Positions 1 to 5,132 of a stretch of DNA of 6,989 nt are shown one piece after another. The notes below the pieces were generated by a model, which had not been told where the DNA came from, made no database searches, and worked only from the letters and a program-made list of their open reading frames with translations. Each line of letters begins with the position of its first letter. Within the stretch, counting starts at the first letter, position 1. This DNA comes from Methanosarcina sp. (GTDB lineage Archaea; Halobacteriota; Methanosarcinia; Methanosarcinales; Methanosarcinaceae): assembly GCA_013331265.1 (NCBI GenBank), contig DUGS01000127.1:1-6989 (forward strand). Reading direction: 5' to 3'. Made by a program: the position numbers and the translations under genes.

Positions 1-114
1 AAAGTAAAGGACGGAAGAACAGTATCTGCAAAAGGACGTTCCATGATGGATAACGCAGCAAACGAACTTAAACAGGAGCTGCTTGAGAAAATCCCGGAAC
101 TTGCAAAATACTGA
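1..114 (+). CDS. rps19e: Small ribosomal subunit protein eS19 (S19e), C-terminal end only
   Basis: The window opens inside this gene. The reading frame from base 1 gives 37 residues and a TGA stop at 112-114. The fragment has the typical S19e C-terminus: a basic strand with GRTVSAKGRS (residues 5-14 of the fragment) and a final amphipathic helix ending in IPELAKY. S19e is an archaeal/eukaryotic protein of the 30S head. In many archaea its gene lies directly before the PDCD5 and L39e/L31e genes, and the same order is seen here, which supports the call. The start, promoter and most of the protein lie outside the window. Confidence 0.88.
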   Translation, partial: KVKDGRTVSAKGRSMMDNAANELKQELLEKIPELAKY

Positions 115-130
115 GATGAAAAATCCTTCG

Positions 131-161
131 GAAAGGGACCTGAAAATCCGGACCCCCTTTC
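131..161 (+). terminator. Hairpin after rps19e, possible terminator
   Basis: GAAAGGG (131-137) pairs perfectly with CCCTTTC (155-161), and CC (139-140) can pair with GG (150-151) inside the loop. The hairpin begins 16 nt after the rps19e stop and runs into an AT-rich stretch. Archaeal termination depends more on T-tracts than on hairpins, so this could equally be an mRNA-processing or stability element between rps19e and the next gene. Confidence 0.35.
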
Positions 162-169
162 ATATATTA
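162..169 (+). promoter_or_regulatory. Possible TATA box for the PDCD5-family gene
   Basis: ATATATTA lies about 48 nt before the chosen ATG at 210. A start point about 25 nt downstream would fall near 190 and leave a leader of about 20 nt. The motif is plausible but short, and this AT-rich spacer would give such matches by chance. The upstream genes may also simply be co-transcribed. Confidence 0.25.
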
Positions 170-184
170 CTAACAATATTCCAG

Positions 185-196
185 AAAACCGGTTTT
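185..196. repeat. 12-bp perfect palindrome AAAACCGGTTTT
   Basis: A perfect dyad, AAAACCGGTTTT, followed by two more T, lies between the possible TATA box (162-169) and the Shine-Dalgarno motif GGTGA (200-204) of the next gene. It could be a protein-binding site around the transcription start, or part of a T-tract terminator for rps19e. No function can be assigned from sequence. Confidence 0.4.
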
Positions 197-209
197 TTCG
201 GTGATTGCC

Positions 210-569
210 ATGTCTAATATGGATGATGAACTCGAAGAAATCAGAAAAAGACGACTTGCAGAGATACAGAGGCAGCAGGCACAGCAACAGCAGCCTGACA
301 TTCAGGCAGCCTATCAGCAGGAACAGGCAAGAGCTGAAATGGAAGCTCAGAAACAGGCTATAATGAGGCAGATCCTGACTCCCGAAGCAAGGGAGCGCCT
401 GACAACCCTGAAGATGTCACGGCCTGCTCTCGGAGAACAGCTTGAGATGCAGCTGATTTCGCTTGCACAGAGCGGGAGGCTCCAGTCTCAAATAGATGAT
501 GAGCAGCTGAAAACACTCCTGATGCGGATGCAACCAAAGAAACGCAAGACGTCCATAACCCGGGTTTAA
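210..569 (+). CDS. DNA-binding protein of the PDCD5/TFAR19 family
   Basis: The product has 119 residues, normal for archaeal PDCD5-like proteins (110-125). It begins with a charged helix rich in Glu, Arg and Gln (residues 5-50, with a glutamine run at about 22-28). The conserved three-helix core follows at about 52-105 and includes RQILTPEARERL and the ARPALGEQ-like SRPALGEQ. A basic tail ends in KKRKTSITRV. The family binds DNA in vitro; its role in archaea is not settled, though its place beside ribosomal genes suggests a link to translation or growth. I chose ATG 210 because GGTGA (200-204) lies 5 nt before it; an upstream GTG at 201 in the same frame overlaps that motif and is less likely. 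The stop is 5 nt before the PP-loop gene, so the two are probably co-transcribed. Confidence 0.9.
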   Translation: MSNMDDELEEIRKRRLAEIQRQQAQQQQPDIQAAYQQEQARAEMEAQKQAIMRQILTPEARERLTTLKMSRPALGEQLEMQLISLAQSGRLQSQIDDEQLKTLLMRMQPKKRKTSITRV

Positions 570-574
570 GCACA

Positions 575-1177
575 ATGAAAGTCTCGGTCCTCTTTAGTGG
601 AGGTAAGGACAGTTCGCTTTCTGCCCTTTTACTGGAACCGTTTTTCGAGGTCGAACTCGTAACCTGTAACTTTGGATTACTTCCTACAGGGGAAATAGCA
701 GCAAAAACTGCAAAAGAGTTACATTTTCCGCACAGGACCCTTACTCTTGATAGAGAAATCCTGGAAAAGGCATACGAACTGTTGCAGAGAGACGGATTCC
801 CGAAAAGCGCAATAAATTATATCCACGAAAGAGCTGTCGAAACTCTTGCTATGGACCCGGCAGTTAAACTGATTGCCGATGGGACCAGGCGGGATGATAG
901 AGTTCCGGTGCTTTCGATCTCACATATAAGGAGCATTGAAGACCGGCTGGGAGTTCAGTATTTTTGCCCTCTAAAAGGATATGGCAAAAAAGTTGTGGAC
1001 TCCCTTGTCGGGTGTTACCTGAATATTGAACAGGGCCCGAGTGAGAATACTCAGAAAGCTGATTACGAAACAGAACTCAGGGAGTTAATCCGGCAGAGGC
1101 AGGGAGAGGAGAAAATCAAGGAGCTATTTCCTGTTCATTTCCAGTCCCATGTACTTTCAAGGAAGAAATTTCCCTGA
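575..1177 (+). CDS. PP-loop (ATP pyrophosphatase, N-type) family protein of unknown substrate, COG2117-like
   Basis: The 200-residue product starts with the PP-loop signature SGGKDSS (residues 8-14), which binds the ATP phosphates in adenylating enzymes such as tRNA-thiolation, argininosuccinate and GMP synthetases. A second conserved element, DGTRRDDRVP (102-111), fits the other side of the active site. Cysteines at 31, 131 and 147 are possible sulphur carriers, but there is no CxxC pair, so a thiolation role is not shown. The rest is an alpha/beta fold with a basic C-terminus. Archaeal proteins of this type have been described as predicted subunits of a tRNA thiouridylate enzyme; the target is unknown. 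The gene begins 5 nt after the PDCD5-family gene and precedes rpl39e by 265 nt. I see no strong Shine-Dalgarno motif, so translation may be coupled to the gene before. Family confident, function open. Confidence 0.85.
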   Translation: MKVSVLFSGGKDSSLSALLLEPFFEVELVTCNFGLLPTGEIAAKTAKELHFPHRTLTLDREILEKAYELLQRDGFPKSAINYIHERAVETLAMDPAVKLIADGTRRDDRVPVLSISHIRSIEDRLGVQYFCPLKGYGKKVVDSLVGCYLNIEQGPSENTQKADYETELRELIRQRQGEEKIKELFPVHFQSHVLSRKKFP

Positions 1178-1393
1178 AAAAAGAAGCAGATGTGTTTAAA
1201 AACCGGAGACCTCCCTGAAGGGAATAATTCTGGAATAAAGATTTATAGAATCGAGTTATATTCAACCCCTACTGCTGCAGATTAACTAAATACTATCATA
1301 GAATTTACAGGAATGGTTTGCAGACCAGCCGTTAATTCATGCATGGGCAATTATAAGGGTTGAAATCATAATCAGCTAATTACCGGATACAAC

Positions 1394-1400
1394 TATAAAT
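1394..1400 (+). promoter_or_regulatory. Possible TATA box for the rpl39e-rpl31e-eif6-rpl18a-pfdA cluster
   Basis: TATAAAT lies 43 nt before the TTG start of rpl39e. A start about 25 nt downstream would give a leader of roughly 20 nt carrying the GGTG motif at 1431-1434. The whole spacer 1178-1442 (265 nt) holds no gene I can support. Other AT-rich matches occur in it, for example TTTATAG near 1242, so the exact promoter is uncertain, although a gap this size before a ribosomal-protein operon makes a promoter here likely. Confidence 0.35.
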
Positions 1401-1442
1401 TAACAGAATCAGATTACTTACAGGCCAACAGGTGTGATCCAC

Positions 1443-1598
1443 TTGAGTCATAATATGAAAGGACAGAAGAAGCGTCTGGCAAAGGCGCACATGCAGAATT
1501 CGCGAGTCCCGGTGTGGGCTATTGTTAAAACTAACCGGAAGGTAGTGAGTCATCCCAGGCGCAGGCACTGGAGAAGAAGAAGCCTGGATGTGAAATAA
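1443..1598 (+). CDS. rpl39e: Large ribosomal subunit protein eL39 (L39e), TTG start
   Basis: This 51-residue protein is very basic and matches L39e along its whole length: MSHN at the start, GQKKRLAKAH at 6-15, VPVW at about 21-24, VVSHPRRRHWRRR at about 33-45 and SLDVK at the end. L39e lines the polypeptide exit tunnel of the archaeal/eukaryotic 50S subunit. An internal ATG at 1455 would drop the conserved MSHN, so the start is best placed at TTG 1443. GGTG (1431-1434), followed by GTGATCC (1434-1440), gives a suitable ribosome-binding site. The rpl31e start follows 18 nt after the stop, an arrangement common across archaea. Confidence 0.93.
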   Translation: MSHNMKGQKKRLAKAHMQNSRVPVWAIVKTNRKVVSHPRRRHWRRRSLDVK

Positions 1599-1616
1599 GC
1601 GAGGACGGTGGGAAAA

Positions 1617-1886
1617 ATGGCAGACGACATGGTAAAAGAACAAATATACACAATTCCCCTAAGAGAAGTAAGGAAAGTACCTGCATGGAAAAGAGCCGGC
1701 AGGGCAGTTAAAGAAGTAAGGGGTTTTCTTGTAAGGCACATGAAGACCGAATCTGAGCAGGTTAAGCTGGACAAATCCATCAATGAACGCCTCTGGGAAA
1801 AGGGCTGTGAAAAGCCGCCTCTCTCAATCCGGGTAAGGGCTGTGAAATTCGCAGATGGTGAAGTACAGGCAGAACTTGCTCAGTAA
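1617..1886 (+). CDS. rpl31e: Large ribosomal subunit protein eL31 (L31e)
   Basis: The 89-residue product has the L31e layout: a first strand EQIYTIPLR (7-15), a basic helix region VPAWKRAGRAVKEVRGFLVRH split over 21-41, then LDKSINERLWEKG (51-63) and RVRAVKF (72-78) before an acidic tail. L31e sits near the exit of the nascent-chain tunnel, where SRP and chaperones dock, which suits a cluster that also holds prefoldin and FtsY. ATG 1617 was chosen because GGTGGG (1607-1612) lies 4 nt before it; an in-frame GTG at 1608 falls inside that motif. The gene sits 18 nt after rpl39e and 31 nt before eif6, most likely in the same transcript. Confidence 0.94.
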   Translation: MADDMVKEQIYTIPLREVRKVPAWKRAGRAVKEVRGFLVRHMKTESEQVKLDKSINERLWEKGCEKPPLSIRVRAVKFADGEVQAELAQ

Positions 1887-1917
1887 ATATACCAGAGAAA
1901 GCGAAAAAGCAAAGAAT

Positions 1918-2577
1918 ATGATTCGAACAGTGGATATCTACGATACCCCTATCATAGGGGTTTTTGCAACCTGTACCGAAGATATTGTTCTCGTTCCTCC
2001 TCAGACAAAACCAGAGGTCTGCACTATACTCGAAGAGGTTCTGGACGTAAGAGTAGTTGAGACTCTTATAAATGGGAGCACTGTAGTAGGAGCACTCTCA
2101 AGGGGCAACTCAAATGGGTTTTTGCTCCCATACGGGTCAGATGTCGAAGAGATGCAGAAAGTCATAGGCGTCCCTGCAGGCATCCTTCCGGACAGGCTGA
2201 ATGCGGTTGGGAACATTGTGCTTGCAAACGATTCAGCAGCCCTTGTGCATCCCGAGCTGTCAGACCGAGCCCTGGAAGCCATTTCCAGGACCCTTAAGGT
2301 GGAGGTTTACAGGGGAACAATTGCCGGCATTAAAAATGTAGGAATGGCAGGAGTCGTTACAAATAAAGGGCTTCTTGTACACCCTAAAGTGACAGTTTCG
2401 GAAAGAGAAACTCTGGAAGAGGTCTTCGGGCTTCCGGTAAACATAGGGACTACTAACTTCGGGACCCAGATGCTTGGTTCAGGCCTGTTAGCGAATTCAA
2501 AGAACTTTGTAGCAGGCTCCGAAACAACAGGGCCAGAACTCGGGAGAATTGAAGAAGCCCTCGGGTTCCTGGAGTGA
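1918..2577 (+). CDS. eif6: Translation initiation factor aIF6 (anti-association factor)
   Basis: The 219 residues match archaeal aIF6/eIF6 in full length. The family has a five-bladed pentein fold and binds the 50S subunit near L14, L23 and the sarcin-ricin loop, preventing early joining of the 30S subunit. Visible landmarks are IIGVFATCTED (12-22), the repeats GNIVLAND (98-105) and NKGLLVHP (149-156), GTTNFGTQMLGSGL around 177-190 and the C-terminal ETTGPELGRIEEALGF (202-217). An upstream in-frame GTG at 1855 lies inside rpl31e and would add 21 unconserved residues, so ATG 1918 is preferred, although no clear Shine-Dalgarno motif precedes it. It lies between L31e and L18Ae, a conserved archaeal order, and helps couple 50S maturation to initiation. 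Confidence 0.95.
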   Translation: MIRTVDIYDTPIIGVFATCTEDIVLVPPQTKPEVCTILEEVLDVRVVETLINGSTVVGALSRGNSNGFLLPYGSDVEEMQKVIGVPAGILPDRLNAVGNIVLANDSAALVHPELSDRALEAISRTLKVEVYRGTIAGIKNVGMAGVVTNKGLLVHPKVTVSERETLEEVFGLPVNIGTTNFGTQMLGSGLLANSKNFVAGSETTGPELGRIEEALGFLE

Positions 2578-2631
2578 GCATCATATCATCCATCTGTTCC
2601 AGAACAACGTTACAGCAAGAGAGTGGTAATG

Positions 2632-2808
2632 ATGAAGAGTTTTATTGTTAAAGGTAAATTTAAAGCAGGAAATTCCTGGGAAAACTTCACAAAGAAGATC
2701 GAAAGTCAGAATGAAAAGAATGCAACCGATAAGACATACTCGATCTTCGGTAGCAAGCACAGCGTTAAAAGAAGCCAGATCCAGATCGAAAGTGTAGTTG
2801 AGGAGTGA
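2632..2808 (+). CDS. rpl18a: Large ribosomal subunit protein eL20/L18Ae (LX)
   Basis: A 58-residue protein recognised as the archaeal LX form of L18Ae: FIVKGKFKAG at 4-13, a central helix around WENFTKKIES, then ATDKTYSIFGSKHSVKRSQI (31-50) and an acidic end IESVVEE. Archaeal LX is about half the eukaryotic L18A length, so this size is normal. In-frame starts are GTG 2623, ATG 2629 and ATG 2632. I chose 2632 because the family starts right before KxFxVKG and GTGGT (2623-2627) can act as the ribosome-binding site. The 54-nt gap to eif6 holds nothing else. The end of the gene (GAGGAG at 2800-2805) also supplies the ribosome-binding site of pfdA, so expression of the two is coupled. Confidence 0.9.
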   Translation: MKSFIVKGKFKAGNSWENFTKKIESQNEKNATDKTYSIFGSKHSVKRSQIQIESVVEE

Positions 2809-2813
2809 AGGAT

Positions 2814-3242
2814 ATGGCAGAAGTCAGTGAAGAAATCAGAAATCTGGCAGTCCGGCATCAGGAATTCCAGAGGCAGGCTGAAGCGCTCAGGCAGGAAATG
2901 GGCATGGTACAGGCTTCCATTGCCAGCTGCGATCAGGCCATTATGACAATAGATGAGCTGAAAACAGCCTCAGAAGCAGGTAAAACTGCGGAAACTATGG
3001 TACCGGTAGGTTTTGGTTCTTACGTTTATGCTGAAGTCAAAAATCCGGATAAAGTGATTGTCAATCTCGGAGCAGGCTTCAGTGCGGAAGAAACTGCAAA
3101 AGGGGCTGTAGAGACTCTTAACCGCCGTAAAGAGCAGCTTACAAAAATCCTTGAGCAGATGAATGCTTCACTGACTAAACTTGCACAGGGAATGCAGGCC
3201 CTTGAAACAGAAGCTGCAAAACTTCAACCTGGCCAGGCATGA
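2814..3242 (+). CDS. pfdA: Prefoldin subunit alpha
   Basis: The 142 residues fit prefoldin alpha. There is a long N-terminal helix (about 3-50) rich in Glu, Gln and Ala with coiled-coil spacing, then the beta-hairpin pair with the conserved VPVGFGSYVYAEV (63-75) and VIVNLGAGF (81-89), then a second long helix (about 91-136). Two alpha and four beta subunits form a jellyfish-shaped chaperone that takes unfolded chains and passes them to the thermosome in the cytosol. ATG 2814 is used because AGGAG (2801-2805) stands 8 nt before it; a GTG at 2805 overlaps the rpl18a stop and is less likely. The gene starts 5 nt after rpl18a, so this chaperone subunit is made with ribosomal proteins. The beta subunit is not in the window. 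Confidence 0.95.
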   Translation: MAEVSEEIRNLAVRHQEFQRQAEALRQEMGMVQASIASCDQAIMTIDELKTASEAGKTAETMVPVGFGSYVYAEVKNPDKVIVNLGAGFSAEETAKGAVETLNRRKEQLTKILEQMNASLTKLAQGMQALETEAAKLQPGQA

Positions 3243-3269
3243 TATAAGCCCTGGCTCAGGAAAAGGTAA

Positions 3270-3286
3270 CGGATTCTAAGAATCCG
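3270..3286 (+). terminator. 7-bp hairpin after pfdA, possible terminator
   Basis: CGGATTC (3270-3276) and GAATCCG (3280-3286) form a perfect stem with a TAA loop, 28 nt after the pfdA stop. A short T-run (TTTTA, 3296-3300) follows. This would fit the end of the ribosomal-protein/prefoldin operon, although archaeal terminators are mainly T-tracts and partial readthrough into ftsY is possible. Confidence 0.4.
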
Positions 3287-3315
3287 GAAACCGCATTTTA
3301 TGATCGAATAATATC

Positions 3316-3350
3316 ATTAACTTTAATTAGTTAATTGGCTTTAATTAGTT
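3316..3350. repeat. AT-rich inverted and direct repeats before ftsY
   Basis: ATTAACT (3316-3322) and AGTTAAT (3329-3335) form a perfect inverted repeat around a 6-nt centre. CTTTAATTAGTT occurs twice, at 3321-3332 and 3339-3350, with an 18-nt period, and related GTTAACTTTAA follows at 3352-3362. Dyads of this kind about 100 nt before a start codon may be regulator sites or part of the ftsY promoter; no clear TATA box stands out. AT-rich slippage could also produce them. Confidence 0.4.
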
Positions 3351-3426
3351 CGTTAACTTTAACTGTAACTCACTTATTTGAATTATTCGTGAACTTCAAT
3401 TACCTATTTTTACTGATCTTTTCGGG

Positions 3427-4692
3427 ATGGATCCTGTGTTCAATAAATTTAAAGAAAAACTTGGGAGTTTTAAGAAGGCATTCAGCAAAACGATTGATGA
3501 AAAGGCAGTGGAAGTCGAACCAGTAATCATTGAGCAAGTGCCTGAAAGCGAAGAAAGCCTTGAAGAGAAAATCGAACCCATTATTGAGGAAGAGACCATT
3601 GAGGCTGCTCTGAAAGAAGAAAGTCCCGAAAAGGGAACTGCTTCTGAAGAAATCGCCCGTATTTCGTTAGACGATCTGAAGAAGGCTGAATACAGGAAAA
3701 AGGTTGAAGACAAAAAGAAGGCTGCAGAGAAGAAAGCAGCAGAAAAAGAGGAAGAAAAACCCCCTGAAGAGAAAAAATCATTTTTCAAAAAGCTCGCTCC
3801 GAAAGTTGGGTTTACTCAGAAAGCTAAAGCCCTCGTGTTTAACAGGGAAGTATACCTGGACGCCAAAGACCTGGAAGAGCCTCTTTGGGAACTCGAAATG
3901 GGCCTCCTGGAAAGCGACCTTGCGGTATCAGTCTCAGAGGCAATTGTTGAGTCCGTGAAGAACCAGCTTACAGGCACGACAAAACGGATCGGGAGCAATA
4001 CTGGAGATATAGTTGAAGCAGCCCTGAAGAAAGCAATTCTTGATGTCGTATCTGCGAATACCTTTGACTTTGATGAATATGTCAAGAACATACAAAGGCC
4101 AGTCCATATTGTTTTTGTAGGGATTAACGGAACCGGAAAAACGACTTCCATTTCAAAGATGGCACACAGACTGCTTAAATCGGGTTACTCCGTGGTTCTT
4201 GCTGCTGGAGACACGTTCAGAGCAGGCGCAATTGACCAGCTGGGGATTCATGCAAACAGGCTTGGGGTAAAGATGATAAAGCATCAGGCAGGAGCCGACC
4301 CTGCAGCAGTTATTTATGATGCTGTCCAGTATGCAAAAGCGCATAAAATCGATTTTGTGCTTTCTGACACGGCAGGCCGCATGCATACAAATATGAACCT
4401 CATGGCCCAGATGGAAAAGATCTGCAGAGTAAGCTCTCCGGACCTTATTATCTTCGTGGACGAAGCTGTAGCCGGAAACGATGCGGTAGAAAGGGCTGCT
4501 CAGTTCAATGATGCTGTCCCCATTGACGGGTCGATCCTGACAAAAATCGATGCAGACTCCAAAGGAGGAGCTGCCATATCCATTGCTTACATTACGGGCA
4601 AGCCTATACTCTTCTTTGGAGTAGGGCAGGGCTACGAAGACCTTAAAAAGTTCGAACCCGAATGGTTTGTGGACCAGCTTTTCGGCCAGTAA
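3427..4692 (+). CDS. ftsY: Signal recognition particle receptor FtsY
   Basis: This 421-residue SRP GTPase receptor docks ribosome-SRP complexes at the membrane. The first ~120 residues are a low-complexity A region dominated by Glu and Lys, with a basic amphipathic start (about 4-27) and KKSFFKKL (116-123), suited to membrane contact. The N domain helices follow (about 125-215), then the G domain: G1 GINGTGKTT (232-240), DTFRAGA (262-268), G3 DTAGR (314-318), G4 TKID (372-375) and the closing GVGQ (398-401). The C-terminus ends at the usual place for the family. The start is not certain: ATG 3427 has no Shine-Dalgarno motif, whereas GTG 3436 (residue 4) has GGGATGG (3424-3430) 5 nt before it. 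The gene follows pfdA after 184 nt and closes the conserved block. Confidence 0.95.
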   Translation: MDPVFNKFKEKLGSFKKAFSKTIDEKAVEVEPVIIEQVPESEESLEEKIEPIIEEETIEAALKEESPEKGTASEEIARISLDDLKKAEYRKKVEDKKKAAEKKAAEKEEEKPPEEKKSFFKKLAPKVGFTQKAKALVFNREVYLDAKDLEEPLWELEMGLLESDLAVSVSEAIVESVKNQLTGTTKRIGSNTGDIVEAALKKAILDVVSANTFDFDEYVKNIQRPVHIVFVGINGTGKTTSISKMAHRLLKSGYSVVLAAGDTFRAGAIDQLGIHANRLGVKMIKHQAGADPAAVIYDAVQYAKAHKIDFVLSDTAGRMHTNMNLMAQMEKICRVSSPDLIIFVDEAVAGNDAVERAAQFNDAVPIDGSILTKIDADSKGGAAISIAYITGKPILFFGVGQGYEDLKKFEPEWFVDQLFGQ

Positions 4693-4704
4693 AAATGTTT
4701 CAAA

Positions 4705-4776
4705 CTCGGGAATTACAATCAAGGCAGTAAGTTGTCAGTAAACTGAGAGTTATCAGGAAACTGAAAAATTCCCGGG
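4705..4776 (+). repeat. 18-nt tandem repeat enclosed by a 10-nt inverted repeat, after ftsY
   Basis: Two head-to-tail 18-nt units lie at 4731-4748 and 4749-4766 and differ at three positions; their shared core is TCAG(T/G)AAACTGA. CTCGGGAATT (4705-4714) pairs with AATTCCCGGG (4767-4776), with one G-T pair, so the stem closes exactly at the end of the repeat. The structure starts 12 nt after the ftsY stop and may shape the 3' end of the ftsY transcript. It has no gene of its own. Confidence 0.5.
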
Positions 4777-4814
4777 AAACCATTTTAGGAATCCGGAAGT
4801 TTCTAAATTTTAAC

Positions 4815-4875
4815 TCTAAGGCGGGAAGTCCCCTTCCTCGGAGCGTAGCGGCAGGTGGGGGATGAAAGCCGTCAA
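4815..4875 (+). mobile_element. Orphan IS200/IS605-like right end (TnpB omega-RNA-type segment)
   Basis: This segment is clearly richer in GC than its surroundings and has the look of the 3' end of archaeal TnpB elements, where the last codons overlap the structured guide-RNA scaffold. TCCCCTTCCT (4829-4838) pairs with AGGTGGGGGA (4853-4862) with one G-T pair and one T-T mismatch, around a 14-nt loop, and GATGAAAGCCGTCAAC follows. One frame reads GSPLPRSVAAGGG then stop, resembling TnpB C-terminal tails. There is no tnpA or tnpB: ftsY ends only about 120 nt upstream. It is therefore best seen as a solo end or a non-autonomous remnant. The identification rests on memory of such ends, not on a search. 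Confidence 0.42.
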
Positions 4876-4897
4876 CTTTTAGCAAACAAGTTTGACG
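4870..4897. repeat. Bulged inverted repeat next to the IS605-like end
   Basis: CGTCAACTT (4870-4878) and AAGTTTGACG (4888-4897) pair with a single bulged base around a 9-nt loop (4879-4887). The left arm overlaps the end of the IS605-like segment. Subterminal hairpins recognised by the Y1 transposase are a feature of IS200/IS605 ends, so this could be the cleavage-site hairpin; it could also be a simple stem of a small RNA. Confidence 0.4.
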
Positions 4898-4911
4898 AAA
4901 ACTACTATTTC

Positions 4912-4929
4912 TTTATAACGTATATTATA
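4912..4929 (+). promoter_or_regulatory. Possible promoter ahead of the duplicated hairpin module
   Basis: Two TATA-like stretches, TTTATAA (4912-4918) and TATATTATA (4921-4929), lie 40-55 nt before the first hairpin module at 4967. They could drive a small RNA starting near 4940-4955. The spacer is AT-rich overall, so this is only suggestive. Confidence 0.22.
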
Positions 4930-4966
4930 GTATGTTAAAAGCCTATAGGTACCGAATCTATCAATC

Positions 4967-5014
4967 TTGTATTATTTTTGAATGCTCTGTGCTTACTGCA
5001 CAGTGTCGCTCGGC
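4967..5014. repeat. Hairpin module, copy 1
   Basis: This is the first copy of an imperfect direct repeat of about 50 nt (second copy 5082-5132). Shared blocks include TTGTA, CTCTGTGC, TTACTG and AGTGTCG in the same order, with a few small gaps. Copy 1 contains a perfect 6-bp hairpin, CTGTGC (4987-4992) with GCACAG (4998-5003). No protein can be supported: a 72-codon frame on the minus strand crosses both copies but does not keep the same frame between them. Confidence 0.5.
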
Positions 5015-5081
5015 GGTTCCCCATTAAGCCATTGAGGATGACCTGGCTGAAGGATAGAATGGAGCCTGGCCAGACTCTTCG

Positions 5082-5132
5082 TTGTACTATTTTGGATTCT
5101 CTGTGCACTATTACTGGATAGTGTCGATTGGC
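5082..5132. repeat. Hairpin module, copy 2
   Basis: This is the second copy of the repeat at 4967-5014, about 115 nt further on. At the matching place it also carries a perfect 6-bp hairpin, but with different arms: CACTAT (5106-5111) and ATAGTG (5118-5123). Keeping a hairpin while the arms change hints at selection on structure, although two copies are too few to show it. Confidence 0.5.

Noticed and set aside
1178..1442. tRNA or small RNA gene in the spacer before rpl39e
   Set aside because: No cloverleaf, no paired CCA-type end and no strong stem was found; only AT-rich promoter-like sequence.
3396..3788. 130-codon minus-strand frame rich in Ser and Phe
   Set aside because: Its composition is the mirror of the Glu/Lys-rich N-terminal region of FtsY, so it is an artefact of that low-complexity stretch.
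4153..4722. 189-codon open frame on the minus strand
   Set aside because: It lies almost wholly inside ftsY on the opposite strand, has no recognisable domain, and ftsY is certain. It is a shadow frame.
4731..4766. Two similar 18-nt units as a CRISPR array
   Set aside because: They are directly adjacent with no spacers, only two copies exist and no cas gene is present.
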